Shown here piece after piece: positions 23,401-32,955 of a stretch of DNA of 64,000 bases; the first letter of the stretch is position 1, and each line of letters starts with the position of its first letter. This DNA comes from Kryptolebias marmoratus (lineage: Eukaryota; Chordata; Actinopteri; Cyprinodontiformes; Rivulidae). The notes under the pieces are model-generated. The model saw nothing but the letters and a program-made list of their open reading frames with translations. It searched no databases and was not told where the DNA came from. Both the position numbers and the translations under genes were made by a program. Where the stretch lies: contig NC_051451.1 in the NCBI RefSeq assembly GCF_001649575.2, positions 18,805,747 to 18,869,746 of the forward strand. Reading direction: 5' to 3'.

Positions 23401-24518
23401 AGTCGTGATGGGTCCGCTTTAGTTGATTAGCCGAGTGCAAGCGAAGTTCAGGTTGTTTCTCTCCGACGTTATTAGACCTGTGAGGCATTAGGTGTCCTCA
23501 CGCAGAGAAAACTGCAAATAAACCTTCTGATATAAAGGTAGATAAAAAAAGAAATCAATTCCCTGAAACAACCTCTAATATCCATGATACCGTGGCTGTA
23601 CGTTTGCTAGAAAACGGATTAAATGTGACTTCCTGCAGCAAACAAGCAGGAAGCATTTATCGTTTTTTTCATCTGTTAGTTTTTATTTCTTAACTTTTGA
23701 AAAAGGTCAAAATGCTGATTTTTGGCACAATTAGTCTACCCTTATTGTTTTACACCTTTTTTTTACAATAAACTGAATTTTTATTAACTAAGATTAAGAC
23801 TTTGAGCAAAAGTACATTTTTTTATTCTAAACAAAATTTAATGAAACATTAAATCTACGTCTGTTGCTGCAGCTTTTAAAGCAGTTGTTAAAACCTGCAA
23901 CTTGTATTTTTCCGAAGCTGGAAGCAGCTTGCATTAAATTTATATTTATGTTGTTTGGTGAAGATATATCATCAAAATGTTACAGCAGTGAATCAAATAG
24001 TGTTCAGAGTCTAATTTAGATAAATTTGCAAAGCCTGAATACAACCTTTGACTCCCAGCTAACAGGTTTAATGTATAATCTGTTGTCAGAATGGCTGCTC
24101 TAACACCATGAACTGTAATTCATTTCAGTATGGACATTTAGACATTTCTAATAATATATTCTGCTCGTAATAGTACTTTTAATATAACTTTAGGTATTTA
24201 AAAAAAGATATAAAAAGACCCGGTGAAAAAAAAGAGTCCAGTGAAGGACAGAAGACAGTATTACAGGAGGTTCTGGAGTCACCTGGAGTGACAGAGTCCA
24301 CAAATACTCTGCATCTAATCACCGTTTTTGAAAGTTTTGTACCATTTAAAACTCTTGTTTGCACACAAATGTGAATTCTTAAAAACCGTCAGCTCCGATG
24401 TTGCTTCTGGCACCAACGGTGAAACCGTTTAGGTCCTGTAACCAGATTTAGTGTTGCTGCCTGTTTGTCTTACCTTTTTATGCGTTTGTGTTTTTAATTC
24501 AGGTTCCATCGACCATAA
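2244..24518 (+). CDS. phactr2: phosphatase and actin regulator 2 (whole gene, 13 coding exons)
   Basis: PHACTR proteins bind G-actin through RPEL motifs and protein phosphatase 1 through the C-terminal tail, linking actin state to dephosphorylation. Thirteen exons with GT donors and AG acceptors join in phase (1,1,1,1,1,2,1,2,1,0,0,2) into 1926 nt, or 641 residues; human PHACTR2 is about the same length. Visible features: MGQT start; basic [12 protein letters not shown] at 54-65; RPEL-like RQTREEL at 84-90; a long low-complexity K/P/T/S middle (about 100-450); acidic run near 461-472; RPEL motifs RPSKKEL (493-499), RPTTEEL (531-537) and RPTVAEL (569-575); PP1-binding tail with RFNEYVEV (582-589), DKPWTRL (600-606) and terminal FHRP. 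PHACTR2 is preferred to PHACTR1, 3 or 4 because the MGQT...VDGL N-terminus, [10 protein letters not shown] and [13 protein letters not shown] match my recollection of PHACTR2. Exon borders are from reading, not transcripts. Confidence 0.93.
4030..4400 (+). promoter_or_regulatory. CpG-rich block in phactr2 intron 1; candidate alternative promoter and first exon
   Basis: This is the only clearly CpG-rich stretch inside the 6.2 kb first intron. An ATG at 4249 opens [14 protein letters not shown]...SGSG, and a possible donor after 4318 (GGAA then GTGTTT) leaves phase 1, the phase needed to enter exon 2 (Asp-Gly-Leu-Glu). The donor is weak. Upstream at about 4129-4139 is CCTTTTTATGG, close to a CArG box but with seven A/T bases instead of six. 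PHACTR genes are known to use alternative first exons; use of this one is inference. Confidence 0.35.
4548..4568. other. assembly gap (21 N)
   Basis: A run of 21 N is followed at once by a C homopolymer with few interruptions (from about 4571) and a long pyrimidine tract. The gap probably reflects failed sequencing through the homopolymer, and its true length is unknown. It lies in phactr2 intron 1. Confidence 0.95.
4569..4870. repeat. pyrimidine-rich low-complexity tract
   Basis: About 300 bases are dominated by C and T on the plus strand, with poly-C at the left end and many CCCTCC, TCTTTTT and CTCCTCC blocks. It lies in phactr2 intron 1 just right of the assembly gap. No coding similarity was seen, and the open frame across the poly-C is an artefact of composition. 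Confidence 0.75.
6468..6832 (+). repeat. AAGATGGCC-family dispersed repeat, copy in phactr2 intron 1
   Basis: The order of phrases matches other copies in the window: GGCGAAGGCGGACAATAAT at the left end, CTCTCAGAAAGGAATC, TACGTCTACAACTTAGTC, TTCAAGATGGTCACACTAGC, TTGAGCTAAATTTGATGTGG, TAGCTGAGAGTCATTC, AAAACTCTGGCATGAAA and, at the right end, TTCAAGGAGTGCTAGGCC. No protein-coding capacity was seen, so it is probably a non-autonomous element. Confidence 0.65.
8526..8708 (+). CDS. phactr2: phactr2 exon 2 (basic KPWKWRKKK motif)
   Basis: Acceptor TTTTTTTAG ends at 8525 and donor GTAGGC begins at 8709. The exon encodes residues 15-75, from VDGLEKSS to the conserved block [19 protein letters not shown] and KTSDKF. 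This basic block precedes the first RPEL motif in PHACTR proteins and overlaps their nuclear-localisation region. Entry and exit phase are both 1. Confidence 0.93.
9742..10041. mobile_element. short inverted-repeat DNA element (MITE-like), about 300 bp
   Basis: The left end GGCCCGGTCCCAAAACTGG near 9742 and the right end TACTGGGACCGGGCC ending at 10041 are inverted copies over at least 11 bases (GGCCCGGTCCC). The interior is GC- and CpG-richer than the surrounding phactr2 intron 2 and carries no recognisable transposase. Size and ends fit a non-autonomous DNA transposon. The superfamily is not assigned; flanks are T-rich and no clear target duplication was seen. Confidence 0.65.
10573..10647 (+). 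CDS. phactr2: phactr2 exon 3 (N-terminal RPEL motif)
   Basis: Acceptor TTTCAG ends at 10572 and donor GTTTGT begins at 10648. It encodes residues 76-100, [20 protein letters not shown] and onward. This is the divergent first RPEL motif of PHACTR proteins, with Gln where the consensus has Pro, as in human PHACTR2. Phase is 1 at both ends. Confidence 0.93.
10811..10954 (+). CDS. phactr2: phactr2 exon 4 (acidic linker)
   Basis: Acceptor TCCTTCGCAG ends at 10810 and donor GTACTT begins at 10955. Residues 101-148 form a polar, Glu-rich linker that includes NGHATSS and [11 protein letters not shown]. The latter resembles the TPPLEEQAE stretch of human PHACTR2. It lies in the poorly conserved middle of the protein and is accepted mainly because phase and borders fit. 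Confidence 0.85.
11659..11904 (+). CDS. phactr2: phactr2 exon 5 (Lys/Pro/Thr-rich middle region)
   Basis: Acceptor CTGCTCAG ends at 11658 and donor GTAAGT begins at 11905. Residues 149-230 are low-complexity and basic ([30 protein letters not shown]). This matches the disordered Pro/Lys-rich middle of PHACTR2. The next AG, two bases on, would give an early stop, so the first AG is used. A run of 20 or more A lies upstream, near 11589-11610. Confidence 0.83.
12019..12553. mobile_element. inverted-repeat DNA element remnant, hAT-like ends
   Basis: The left end TAGAGATGCACCAATCAC at 12019 and the right end TTTGGTGCATCCCTA ending at 12553 are imperfect inverted copies. Ends of the type TAGGGATGCACC are familiar from fish hAT elements. 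The flanks (TGTGAATA and TGTGCTAA) are similar over 8 bp, which could be a decayed 8-bp target duplication. No transposase frame was seen. It lies in phactr2 intron 5. Confidence 0.55.
14320..14863 (+). CDS. phactr2: phactr2 exon 6 (largest exon, disordered region)
   Basis: Acceptor TTTCCCCAG ends at 14319 and donor GTAAAA begins at 14864, before a run of A. It encodes residues 231-411, rich in Ser, Lys, Pro and Thr ([32 protein letters not shown]) and ending in a charged stretch ([19 protein letters not shown]). No domain is expected here in the family. If splicing failed, the frame would meet TAA immediately after Arg, so correct splicing to exon 7 matters. Confidence 0.87.
16031..16215 (+). 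CDS. phactr2: phactr2 exon 7 (acidic region with poly-Glu)
   Basis: Acceptor ACTTCTGCAG ends at 16030 and donor GTATGA begins at 16216. It encodes residues 412-473, with [19 protein letters not shown] and a run of ten Glu from a GAG/GGA microsatellite at about 16177-16204. The [10 protein letters not shown] block followed by an acidic run is also found in human PHACTR2 just before the C-terminal RPEL motifs. The Glu run is likely to vary in length. Confidence 0.92.
17235..17305. repeat. short interspersed repeat fragment, second copy
   Basis: GTGGTTCTCAAACTTTTAGC followed by GGCTTGTGGCCCCATC resembles the stretch at 503-575. It lies in phactr2 intron 7. The family was not identified. Confidence 0.4.
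17825..17981 (+). CDS. phactr2: phactr2 exon 8 (RPEL motif 2)
   Basis: Acceptor GTCTTTAG ends at 17824 and donor GTGCGC begins at 17982. It encodes residues 474-525: [20 protein letters not shown], then [13 protein letters not shown] and [12 protein letters not shown]. The RPEL core RPSKKEL (493-499) supplies the actin-contacting Arg and Leu. Conservation with vertebrate PHACTR proteins is very high here. Exit phase is 2. Confidence 0.96.
18343..18398 (+). CDS. phactr2: phactr2 exon 9 (RPEL motif 3)
   Basis: Acceptor TGCTGTTTTAG ends at 18342 and donor GTGAGT begins at 18399. Only 56 nt encode residues 526-544, [26 protein letters not shown] at 531-537 is the third RPEL core. Skipping this exon would shift the frame. 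Confidence 0.95.
20125..20790 (+). repeat. AAGATGGCC-family repeat, two adjacent copies
   Basis: A first, truncated copy begins with CCGCCGAAGGCAAAGGTGG and TTTTGCCTGTGTGTGTC, then ATATCTTGTGAACC, TTCAAGATGGCCACCACAGC. A second copy restarts near 20396 with TGTTTGTCTGTTAACAAAATATCTC and runs through TGAGCTAAAATTTG, GTGAGAGTCATC, ATCACATGAGATTC to ACAAATGCTTGGCCTTTAATTA. Both have the same orientation and lie in phactr2 intron 9. Confidence 0.65.
21379..21440 (+). CDS. phactr2: phactr2 exon 10
   Basis: Acceptor TGCTTGCAG ends at 21378 and donor GTACAG begins at 21441. It encodes residues 545-565, [20 protein letters not shown] and a final Lys. This is the charged helix leading into the last RPEL motif, close to the human sequence. 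Exit phase is 0. A poly-C run with one N follows in the intron (21459-21471). Confidence 0.94.
21459..21471. other. poly-C run with ambiguous base
   Basis: Twelve C are followed by one N at 21471, only 18 bases into phactr2 intron 10. The N marks uncertain homopolymer length. Similar poly-C/N pairs occur at 4548-4585 and 63176-63188. Confidence 0.9.
21695..21832 (+). CDS. phactr2: phactr2 exon 11 (RPEL motif 4 and start of PP1-binding tail)
   Basis: The acceptor is a (TG)n run ending in TAG at 21694, and the donor GTAAAA begins at 21833. It encodes residues 566-611: [40 protein letters not shown] and LTPADK. RPTVAEL (569-575) is the fourth RPEL core; RFNEYVEV and DKPWTRL belong to the PP1-docking region known from PHACTR1. 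Both borders are phase 0. Confidence 0.96.
22660..22745 (-). repeat. AAGATGGCC-family repeat, terminal fragment
   Basis: TTGTTAACAGACAGATCCACG followed by GGCAATTACACGGTCGCCCACC is the inverted form of the left end seen in other copies (compare 61850-61925). Only this end is recognisable here. Confidence 0.5.
22748..22855. repeat. perfect 54-bp tandem duplication
   Basis: The 54-bp unit starting GTTTTTGACAAACTTATT at 22748 is repeated from 22802 with no mismatch, and a further GTTT follows. The unit is AT-rich. It lies in phactr2 intron 11 next to a repeat fragment. Its length being a multiple of three makes the plus frame repeat 18 residues, but no coding role is claimed. Confidence 0.9.
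23189..23265 (+). CDS. phactr2: phactr2 exon 12 (C-terminal tail)
   Basis: The acceptor TTCTGTCCCCAG ends at 23188, twelve bases after a (TG)13 run at 23151-23176. The donor GTACTC begins at 23266. It encodes residues 612-636 plus two bases: [20 protein letters not shown] and SKQFT. The C-terminal helix of PHACTR proteins contacts PP1. Exit phase is 2. Confidence 0.95.
24503..24518 (+). CDS. phactr2: phactr2 exon 13 (last five codons and stop)
   Basis: Acceptor TTTTAATTCAG ends at 24502. Sixteen bases complete Arg and add Phe-His-Arg-Pro then TAA at 24516-24518, giving the invariant FHRP terminus of PHACTR proteins. The coding part is tiny; the rest of the exon is 3' UTR. Confidence 0.95.
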
Positions 24519-27276
24519 GGAGCTCCAGCTGCCACCAGAAGCTCCATGGACCACAATCTCCATTTGCTTTTAAATCCAGTTGACCTTTATTTTTTCCCAA
24601 CAAGACATTTTGAATTGTCATAGCAAGGAAAGCTGTTTTGTTTTTTGTCTTTTTAAACATTAAACATGGCTGCATTTGATTTCGGTGAGCCAGATTGAAG
24701 GCTGTGGGGTTGTGCATGTTGACTCGCTGTTGGACGTTTAATGGAAGTCTTAAATTAGCTTCAGCTGCAGCAATTCAAAAAGTCTTGTGTGGAGTAGATT
24801 TTTTTCTTTTCTGCTTCTGATGATACCTATGTAAAAGGACAGCTACAGGTATGTCTTAAGGCCATTTGAAGGCACCAACGGAACATTTGCACATATCTAT
24901 GGTGAGAATAGTGCTTTGTATAGCTCGCTGGATAGAACCTTTTATTTATTGTAAAGTACAATTTGATATTTTGTTTGTTTGTTTGTTTCTTGTTTTCGGG
25001 TTCTCCTCAGGCCTTGTCTTTAGAGGTCACTGAGAGAGAGAGAGGACGGGGGGGGAACGCAAAGTTAGCTTTATATTGTAAATGTGGCTCAAATGTACTA
25101 TAAAGTAAGCCTGCTTGCCAAGTTATGCCTTTGTTAGAACCTCACAATGGCCATATATGGACATCCTTGTAGAACAGGAAACGGGGATGATTGGAGGCCG
25201 CCGTGCTGATGTCAGCCCCTGTGTTTGAGACGGAGGAGGAGGAGGAGAGGCAGTTTGTTCTGGTCCGACGTGCCTCTCTGTGTTAACTCTGAAACACTGC
25301 AGCTTTTCTTTTAGCCATACTTAGCTTAGATTGCCACTAGAGGGCACTATATCATAAAACTTTACAGGAGGAGGCTGTTAGTTGAAGAGAAATAACCTGC
25401 AAATGTTACATTTAAAACGTCTAAACAATGAATTCTAAAAGATATGACCCCCGTTGTGATTCAAATTCTTCTTCCGATGACACATAATGATCCGGTGTTA
25501 AGTTGTTTAGAGGATGGAGTTTTTGACAGGGGGGGGGCTCCGACACAGAGGAGTTGGTGCCAAAGAAAAGGCAGGGATTTATTTATTGATTACTTAATTG
25601 AACGTTTACAGGTTTGAGTTTGTCGGGGCTCTTAATGTGAAAGGTTTTCAGGAGCGGAGTGCTGGCACTGACAGTTCGACCTCTGAGGCGAGCAGCAGGA
25701 TGGAGAGAACTGCACAGTATGGGGGAAAAATACCAACAGATATATCCCAGAGCGCTGAGAGTTGCAGCTTGTGGTATTAAAATGAGATCACGCGTTCTCT
25801 TTACACCTCACCGTAACATGCGCCTGGAATTCAGGTTTTTTGGGGGGGAATTAACCAAATATGTGCTTAATTTATTCCGGGGTAAAGTTTTAGTTTTAAC
25901 CTCAGGCAGTGAAATGCAGAAAGGTGAAGAAGACGTAAGCGTGTGTAGATTTATAATTTGTTTGTGCGGGTTGTTTTCAGCCGCCAAAGAAATCGAATCA
26001 AGATAAAAGTCTAAAAACTCCAGCTGCGTGTTAATGTGCCGTGTAAAAAGGGTGAACCGAACATGTTTTCTTACCGAGTCGATGGAGCTTTTATGTTTCG
26101 TCCCTTTTTTGTTGGGAGAGATTTGTTCTCATGAGTGATTGACAGTTTGGACTTGTCATCATCCAAAAGCTTTTTAGTCTTTTCTTTTCTTTTCTTAGTG
26201 CTCCAAACTCTAAAACACTCGTCATTCTTACAGACTGAAAACAGGACCGCTTCTCTGCTTCTCAGCGCCCGGAGGTTGTGAAACAAAAAGATGTACAGCT
26301 GTGGCAAAGAACTAACAGTATTCATTCATGTTTTTGTTGTTATATATTGATTTATTTTGTTTTTGGTTGTTGTTGTTGTTGTACAGAATGTGTATTGAGC
26401 ATGTGCATATGATGACTTTAATTTTACTGCAAATATGACACCTTGATGTGAATGTTTTTAATGAGTTTTCTTTCCTTTTTTCCCCCCCAATTGTCTTTAA
26501 ATACTGATTTACAAAAAAAAAAAGCTGTGCTGCTCAGATATAAATGTTTTAGGCAACATATCACCATGCTTTCTGGCTGTTTTCTGTTTAGCTTCTCTTC
26601 AAACTCACTTTGGGCTTGTTTTTATCTCAGAGGACAGTAGATCGCTCTGAACAACTGGAATTCTTTTCAGTACTTCTGTTCCATCTTGAAACGTCTAATG
26701 TAGTTCAGGTTTACCCGTATTTGAGTTTAAAACCAGCAGCAATGAGTAGATACGGTGTATTTAAAAAAAATCTCTTTACTAGGATTCATAAATGTTCTCT
26801 TTATTGCTTTTAAAACCTAAACTTATTCAGATGAAGCACATCAGGGAATGTTTTATCTCTGTATTTAGCATTTAGAGGCAAAGAGAAAAGAGATATATGT
26901 ATTAAAATTTTAAAGAACCATTAAACTACTGTATAAAGTTCCACAAAAGCTATAATTATAACAGCTTTATTACATAATGACGTTTATGATGATGATTCAG
27001 GGTGTTTACGACTTTAATGTGAGTAAAAACAGTACGGCACATCGCAGTTTTACAAATACGCCCGTTTTGTGTCACCTGTTGAATATATTACATGGGAGAG
27101 ATAACAATTCTTGACTAAATCAACCTGCAGACACTCCTTAGATTTAATTCATGGTATTTTAGATGCTGCCGCTGCAAAAAGGAATGGGAATAAGATTGGA
27201 AACCTAATAAGAAACATGGCATGGGTTGGAGCTCTGAAAGAAACAATAATTCATCTGTACGGAAATGAAAAATAAA
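24519..27276 (+). other. probable phactr2 3' UTR; end uncertain
   Basis: No coding similarity was found downstream of the stop. Candidate polyadenylation signals are ATTAAA at 26901 and AATAAA at 27271; another AATAAA-containing stretch lies near 28733. PHACTR2 mRNAs in mammals have long 3' UTRs. Which signal is used cannot be told. The stretch holds GA-rich and G-rich patches near 25027-25057, 25231-25250 and 25531. Confidence 0.4.
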
Positions 27277-30009
27277 CAGAATAAATCCTTAGATCCAAAG
27301 AAGGTATTGGTTTATGCTACTGCAAAATTTGAATATTAGGTATTCAGCTGAAATTCACAGGGATGTTTGTAATATCCTCCTGATGTAGGTTTGATCGAGC
27401 AAACTTTTTTTCTTCAGCTGCCACTTTTAATTTGTAACGCTTCGAACTCCCACCGGTCCACAAACCAAAAAAAACATTTAGATTAGACAATCTGTGCTCT
27501 CGTGTTGCTGCTTCATGCTTCCTTTATCACTTTCCAGGAGGAGGAATCTAATCGTTTCTTAACGGGCTGTGACTACTTCCTCTAATCAACATGTTGCTCA
27601 CAAATTGTTTTGTTTTTTTTAGACACTGAGATGCTTTAAAGTTTAAACTTTCCAGCTTTAAAAGAAAAAAAAAAGATTCTTTTTGAGCTCAAAGCAGCAA
27701 AGAGAAGGAGAACTGGATATTTCCCATAATTCACCATAATCCATGTTTGAAGTTATCCTAGAATGTTATACAGTGTATTCAGAAACAACTCCTGTTACAT
27801 CCTAATTGTGTATAAATGTGTTTTTTTGTATATAAAAAGCCACAAAGGGGGAAAACAAAAAACTTGTCATGTTTTTTTTTTCTTGTCATTATTTTGTCAC
27901 AGTGGATTGTGTATTCAGTGGATAATACTGTATTAATATGATATATAGCCAAAAAGCTGACAGATTATTGATTATTCGAGATTCATTAGGTGGGTTTTTC
28001 AGTCTTTCCTGACTGACTGCATCACTTTTGCAGGAAACTAAAATCTAAAAATTCAAGGCAGCAACGCAAACAGAACAAGCTAAAAAAAAATGAAACATGG
28101 TTACTGTCGTGTTGCATCACATTTGCTTTAAAAAGAATGAGCTCCTTTGGGAATTGACACTAAATTTTGCAGTTATTTTGCGAAGGAAGGAATATATCTT
28201 ACAGCAGTCTGTGGTCATCATTGTTTAGGAGACAGATCGGGGCTGCAGGACGGCTTCCCTGCTGATCTGGATACAGTCATGGATCTTGTTGAGTGCAGTG
28301 TTACGTAATTTCTTTGAATCTAATCAGGTTTTTGGTTGTTTTTTAGTACTTAAACTGCGCTCAGCTCATTTTGATGGCATTGAATGACGTTTGTTTTGCC
28401 AACGAACGGCCAAAAGACTCTGGAGAATCATTAAAGCAGAGCGCCGAGCTTTGAAACTGACTACAATTAAAAACTTTGTCATAAATCGGCTGCATTTCAG
28501 TCTCGTTTTAGACCTTCTTTGACAACTAATTCAGAAAAATATTTGAAGAAGAACAGCTTCTCCAGGAATTCAGGCATATATAATATGTGTGAGCATGTGG
28601 AATAACATAAAAGCAACAACAGGTGGAGATCAGGATGCAAATGCAAAGGGATTTTACAATTAATTCTGTTTTATTCCTATTTAATGACTTTCTTCTGTAT
28701 ATTCTTTGTAAGTACAATGAAAATGATCAGTAAAAATAAATATGTTTTCTTCTTTTTCCTTAGAAAACATCTTTGGAAACTAAACCTTTAAAGGAAAGTG
28801 CTTTTCATGCCAGATGTAAAACTCACACAAACTTTAAGCTCTAATTAGTTTCCCTGTGCGTGATCGAAAGGCAACTTTTGTCCTTGGCACAGTTTGAAGG
28901 TTTTGGTTGCAATCCAAGCTTCTCCTCAAGTGGAGACAAAAATTAACACTCTAAAAAAAATTGAGGGGAAACATACCAAAAAGGCAGATTGTATATCATC
29001 CATTTACTTTCATCTTCTGACAGTCATTATCTTCCATTTTAGTCAAATTTACTTGTAGACTTTTAAGCTTCGTCATTACTCTTTGTGTTTTATTTTGGAC
29101 TTTCACTATTCTGAGCAGCGAATCAAGAGGAGGAAATAATGAGCAGAAAATGACACGGCGGGCTGGATTGAACCACGGAGAGGAGCTGGCGTCTGGAAAT
29201 GAGCTCAGATAATTGAATTTGAAAGGTTTTATATCTGATGAGTGGAGAGGGTGAAAATAGCAGGGTTTGGCAGAGTTGCTGTGTAATCAGAAGGGGAAAA
29301 AAGCATGGGCAGCCAAACAAAGAGCTTGTATCAGCACAAAAAAAAGGCCAAGAAGTGTTTAACAGGTGCCATCCACTGGTGCAAACATGTGCAGCTAATA
29401 ATGCAGTTTTCAGAGTAAATTTTGAAAGGATCTGTGTCAGGAGAAGAATTAACTGTGAGGATGTACTGCAGTGTCCTGAAGGACCACAGAGGTGAGGAGA
29501 AAAGAGCTGCCATGTGGGATTAAATCGATTCACTGCTGATGGGCTGCGAGACGTTCAGCAGGCCTGGATTTACTGGCCAGAGCGACGGATCCACATCACC
29601 TGAAGAGCATAAGGGCAATTGAGTTTCCTAAAGTGAAACTGAGCTTAAAGCGTGTTGAGAAATGGCGTTCACGTTTAAGGAACACTTCTGAAAAAACTCA
29701 AACCATAATTAAACCTCCTGACATCAGCGTGTGATTTTTACGCTGCAGCTGAGGGGGAAATTGAATGTGAAGGTGGCTGACCTCGCTGACAGCAGAGAAA
29801 ATGTGTTGTTTTTTTTAAACAGCCAGGAGTGAAATTACTGGTTCGCAGACAAACATGGCAGGAAAACATGTGTGGGAAGGTCTAATAAGAGCAAATACTG
29901 CATCATTTAATTCTTTTTTTGGCTAAGCTTTCACTCAACATTTTCTTTTCTTTTCTATTTTTTTTAGCTTCAGGCTTTGGACAGTTGTGCTATAGTTCTG
30001 TATTTCTGT

Positions 30010-30180
30010 ATACATATATACAGGGGTGGAAATTAGCCCCCGCCACCGGCCAAATGCGGGTAAATATGTGAAGTGGCGGGTGAATTTGATCAACACACGC
30101 CACTGTGGCGGGTTGGCAATTTGAACAGAAAAGGTGTTATTTGTCCTCTTGACATATAGGGGGCAGCAATGTGCTCGAGT
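30010..30180. mobile_element. interspersed repeat fragment (CAGGGGTGGAAATTAGC type)
   Basis: CAGGGGTGGAAATTAGCC followed by CGCCACCGGCCAAATGCGGG and GTGGCGGGT phrases has the look of a short DNA-element end frequent in fish genomes. It sits just left of an assembly gap, so the right end is not visible. The assignment rests on recollection of similar repeats, not on a search. Confidence 0.4.
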
Positions 30181-30219
30181 TGCTGCTGTTACGTCGAGCC
30201 GCGTTCCCCCATCAGATAC

Positions 30220-30267
30220 NNNNNNNNNNNNNNNNNNNNNNNNNNNNNNNNNNNNNNNNNNNNNNNN
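30220..30267. other. assembly gap (48 N)
   Basis: Forty-eight N in the phactr2-sf3b5 intergenic region, next to a repeat fragment. The true length of missing sequence is unknown. Confidence 0.95.
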
Positions 30268-31379
30268 ATCATTCTTTTAAAAATAAAATGTGCTAATAAT
30301 ATCATAATACAGAGGAATAAACACAGTTAAGGACTTTTTGGTAAATTATTTTTGTCCCATGTTTTAGAGGGGGAACTGATTATTTCAGACGGCTGAAATA
30401 TTTGGTTCCCCCCTTGTAACAAAGTAAAAATAAAAGTTTCTGGGGTTCCACAAAGCTCTGTTCATGTTGAATCTTTTCTCACTTCTTACTTACAAAGAAA
30501 CATATTTCTTACTAATCATATGCCACTGACACATAGTTTAAATTTCTTTTTTATTCTGATGATTTTTGAGTAACCCAGATAATTCATAATAATTAAAGTA
30601 GCCCTACCTGCTGGATTTTCAGGAACTTTTTTTTTCTCAGAGCTGAGAAGCTCATAGATGGTGCAAAAAGTCAGAGAGAGAAGATCTGTGGACACCTATT
30701 GCTGTTTCTGAAACTCTTTTAAAATGTGTTCCTGATGCCAAATCTGATGAAGTAGTTTATATTTTCATGACCTGGGAATGGTTGCCACTAGCAACAGAGC
30801 TTTGAACGAGACCAACTGCAGGTAGAGGGGAAATTAGTCTTATAGCTCTCCTAGGAGCAAACGGGCTCAACACAGCAGCCTCACAGCCTGCATCAAACAA
30901 ATTAGTCAAAGGAAACAAAATGATTCGAACTGCAGGAAATCTACAGAACATGAATGCAATTTAGCACAATATGGAAACAGCGTGACAAGTTATCTAAACA
31001 CCTTCATTATCATTTATTTAAGATAAACATCTGCTAAAACAATGTCAATAAATTAATTTGTATTATAAATGCAGTATTAGTTTAATTATTACCGCCAGAC
31101 AACAGTACAGTGTGTTCACATCGAGCAAAAGCCAATAAACTGGGATTCTATGTAGGTTCAAATGTTGCTTTTTTCCAATTAATGCCAAAAGCACAACATA
31201 GGAAATGTATTTTGTTGAGTATAAATAATACTAATATTATAATTGCCAGGTTTTATACATTGAAGAGAAAATTAACAAAACATATTTTATGAAACTGCAC
31301 TCAAATAAAATAAAATAAAATAAAACAAAATAAAAATAATAATCTAAATCACTGCGTGCTTGCAATCACCAAACTGCGG

Positions 31380-31512
31380 AAACAAAGTTTTCGAATTTTT
31401 GTTCCTCTCCGGATCGCTTTGCGCGGTAACACACCGGATGCCATCGTTTCTCGAACGATTTTGACTCTCGTTCTCAAGTTTTGCCTTCGTTTTTGGCCTC
31501 TTTTCACTCCAT
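31380..31512 (+). promoter_or_regulatory. probable sf3b5 promoter and non-coding first exon
   Basis: A local CpG-containing patch (CTCCGGATCGCTTTGCGCGG, CACACCGGATGCC, TCTCGAACG) in AT-rich DNA, with a strong donor GTAAGT at 31513. The next good acceptor, TTTCCCATCCAG ending at 32928, lies 27 bases before the sf3b5 start codon. Together they suggest a spliced 5' UTR with an intron of about 1.4 kb. The 5' boundary is a guess, and no transcript evidence is available. Confidence 0.45.
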
Positions 31513-32955
31513 GTAAGTATCTTTGCTTCCGAAAACCCACATGACGATACTGAAGTCGACATTTATGCTTCATAGTAAAGTTAAAGACTTTTAAGGGTCT
31601 AATACTGACAGGCTAAGCTAATGTTAGCATACAGGGACAAAAGCGCTTGAATTACCGGAGTCAGGTTTTGTCAAGTTTTCAGGTTAAAAAGGCAAATAAT
31701 TTTCTCAAACACATAGTTAATAGTTAATGTAACAGGGGCAAAGACAAACTTAGTGTTGGAGTTAAAAGGTAACAGTTAATACGTCATATTTTTTTTTACT
31801 GACGAGTACATTTTTTTGAGTATTTATCATTATCCAGAGCATTATGATTTTGCTTTGTTTATGTTTGTTAAACCACTACTGACTTGTTCGTTTCGTGGCA
31901 TCTATAAGCACCTAAATCAGGCTACAAAACATTGTTTTTATCCATTAAACAACTAGAGTCAGCCTGGTTACATTTTTTAGCACTTTAGATATAAAAACAT
32001 TTCTATTAATCTGTTTGAAATTGATTTTTTTTTTCACCATTGTGGCTGAATTACTGAACACTTTGCTGATAAGTACAAAGTCTGCCCTCTTAACCTTCAC
32101 AAACTTCTGTCAGCGTTGAACAACGCGCTGTCACATCTGATATCATTTACCTATTAGGGTGTTTTTTAAAATAATATTTGCTATTTGGAGCCATCTGACA
32201 GATTCTGTCAATAAATTTGTGTTGTAATCTTATTGGCTTGTATTTCTAACTCAAGGGCTGTCTCTGCTATTACTAGGTGCAGACACTTATTTTCACGGTT
32301 ATTACAGTTGTTTCAATGTGTCCAAGCCCAGCTAAAAGGGAAAAACATTGCAAAATTATTATTTTTTTGTCTGTTTTGCTGTGATTTGTGGCAGTGGTTC
32401 AGCCTTTTTTTAAACCACTGACTTTAAACAAAAGTCAACATTCTTAACAAAACTTATGTTCAACCTTTTTATTTAATTTTACTACTTGTTTAACAGGCTA
32501 ACACGTAACTGTCATGGTAATCAGACATGTTCCAGGAGGGAAAAATGCATGAATTAAAAATAAAGCGCACAAAAAATAAAATGCATTCATGCTGACAAAC
32601 GGATGAAGCCCACACTGTCACACGTTTTAAATCTTTAAAGGGCTTTCTGTCCTGGTAGGTTGTCCAACAGTGTTTTGTACCTGTTAAAGACACTTTTGCC
32701 GCCAAACAAATTCATTGTAATACTCAAACCATGAAAAAACGCAAGCATGTGTGTCGGCAAGTGATAGATCATTGTTGTAAGTTTCAGGAAAAAAGACTGA
32801 AAGGAGTGATCTCAGATGCATCATTACCGTATTTTTAGACAAGCTTTAGACATTTGTGTTTCGATATGTCGTCTGCTCTTGTGCGTCAGTGCTAATGTGC
32901 GTTTCTCTTTTCATCCTTTCCCATCCAGACTCTGACAAACTTGTCTTGAGTAAGA

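Larger units (their letters stand above)
27277..31350. other. intergenic, no gene seen
   Basis: AT-rich DNA between phactr2 and sf3b5. Open frames are short, overlap on both strands and show no recognisable domain. It contains a repeat fragment near 30010-30180, an assembly gap and an A/T pentamer microsatellite near 31305-31340. Confidence 0.55.

Noticed and set aside
29123..29533. Minus-strand open frame of 136 codons, with open frames on the other strand too
   Set aside because: Low-complexity composition, no recognisable motif, no splice context.
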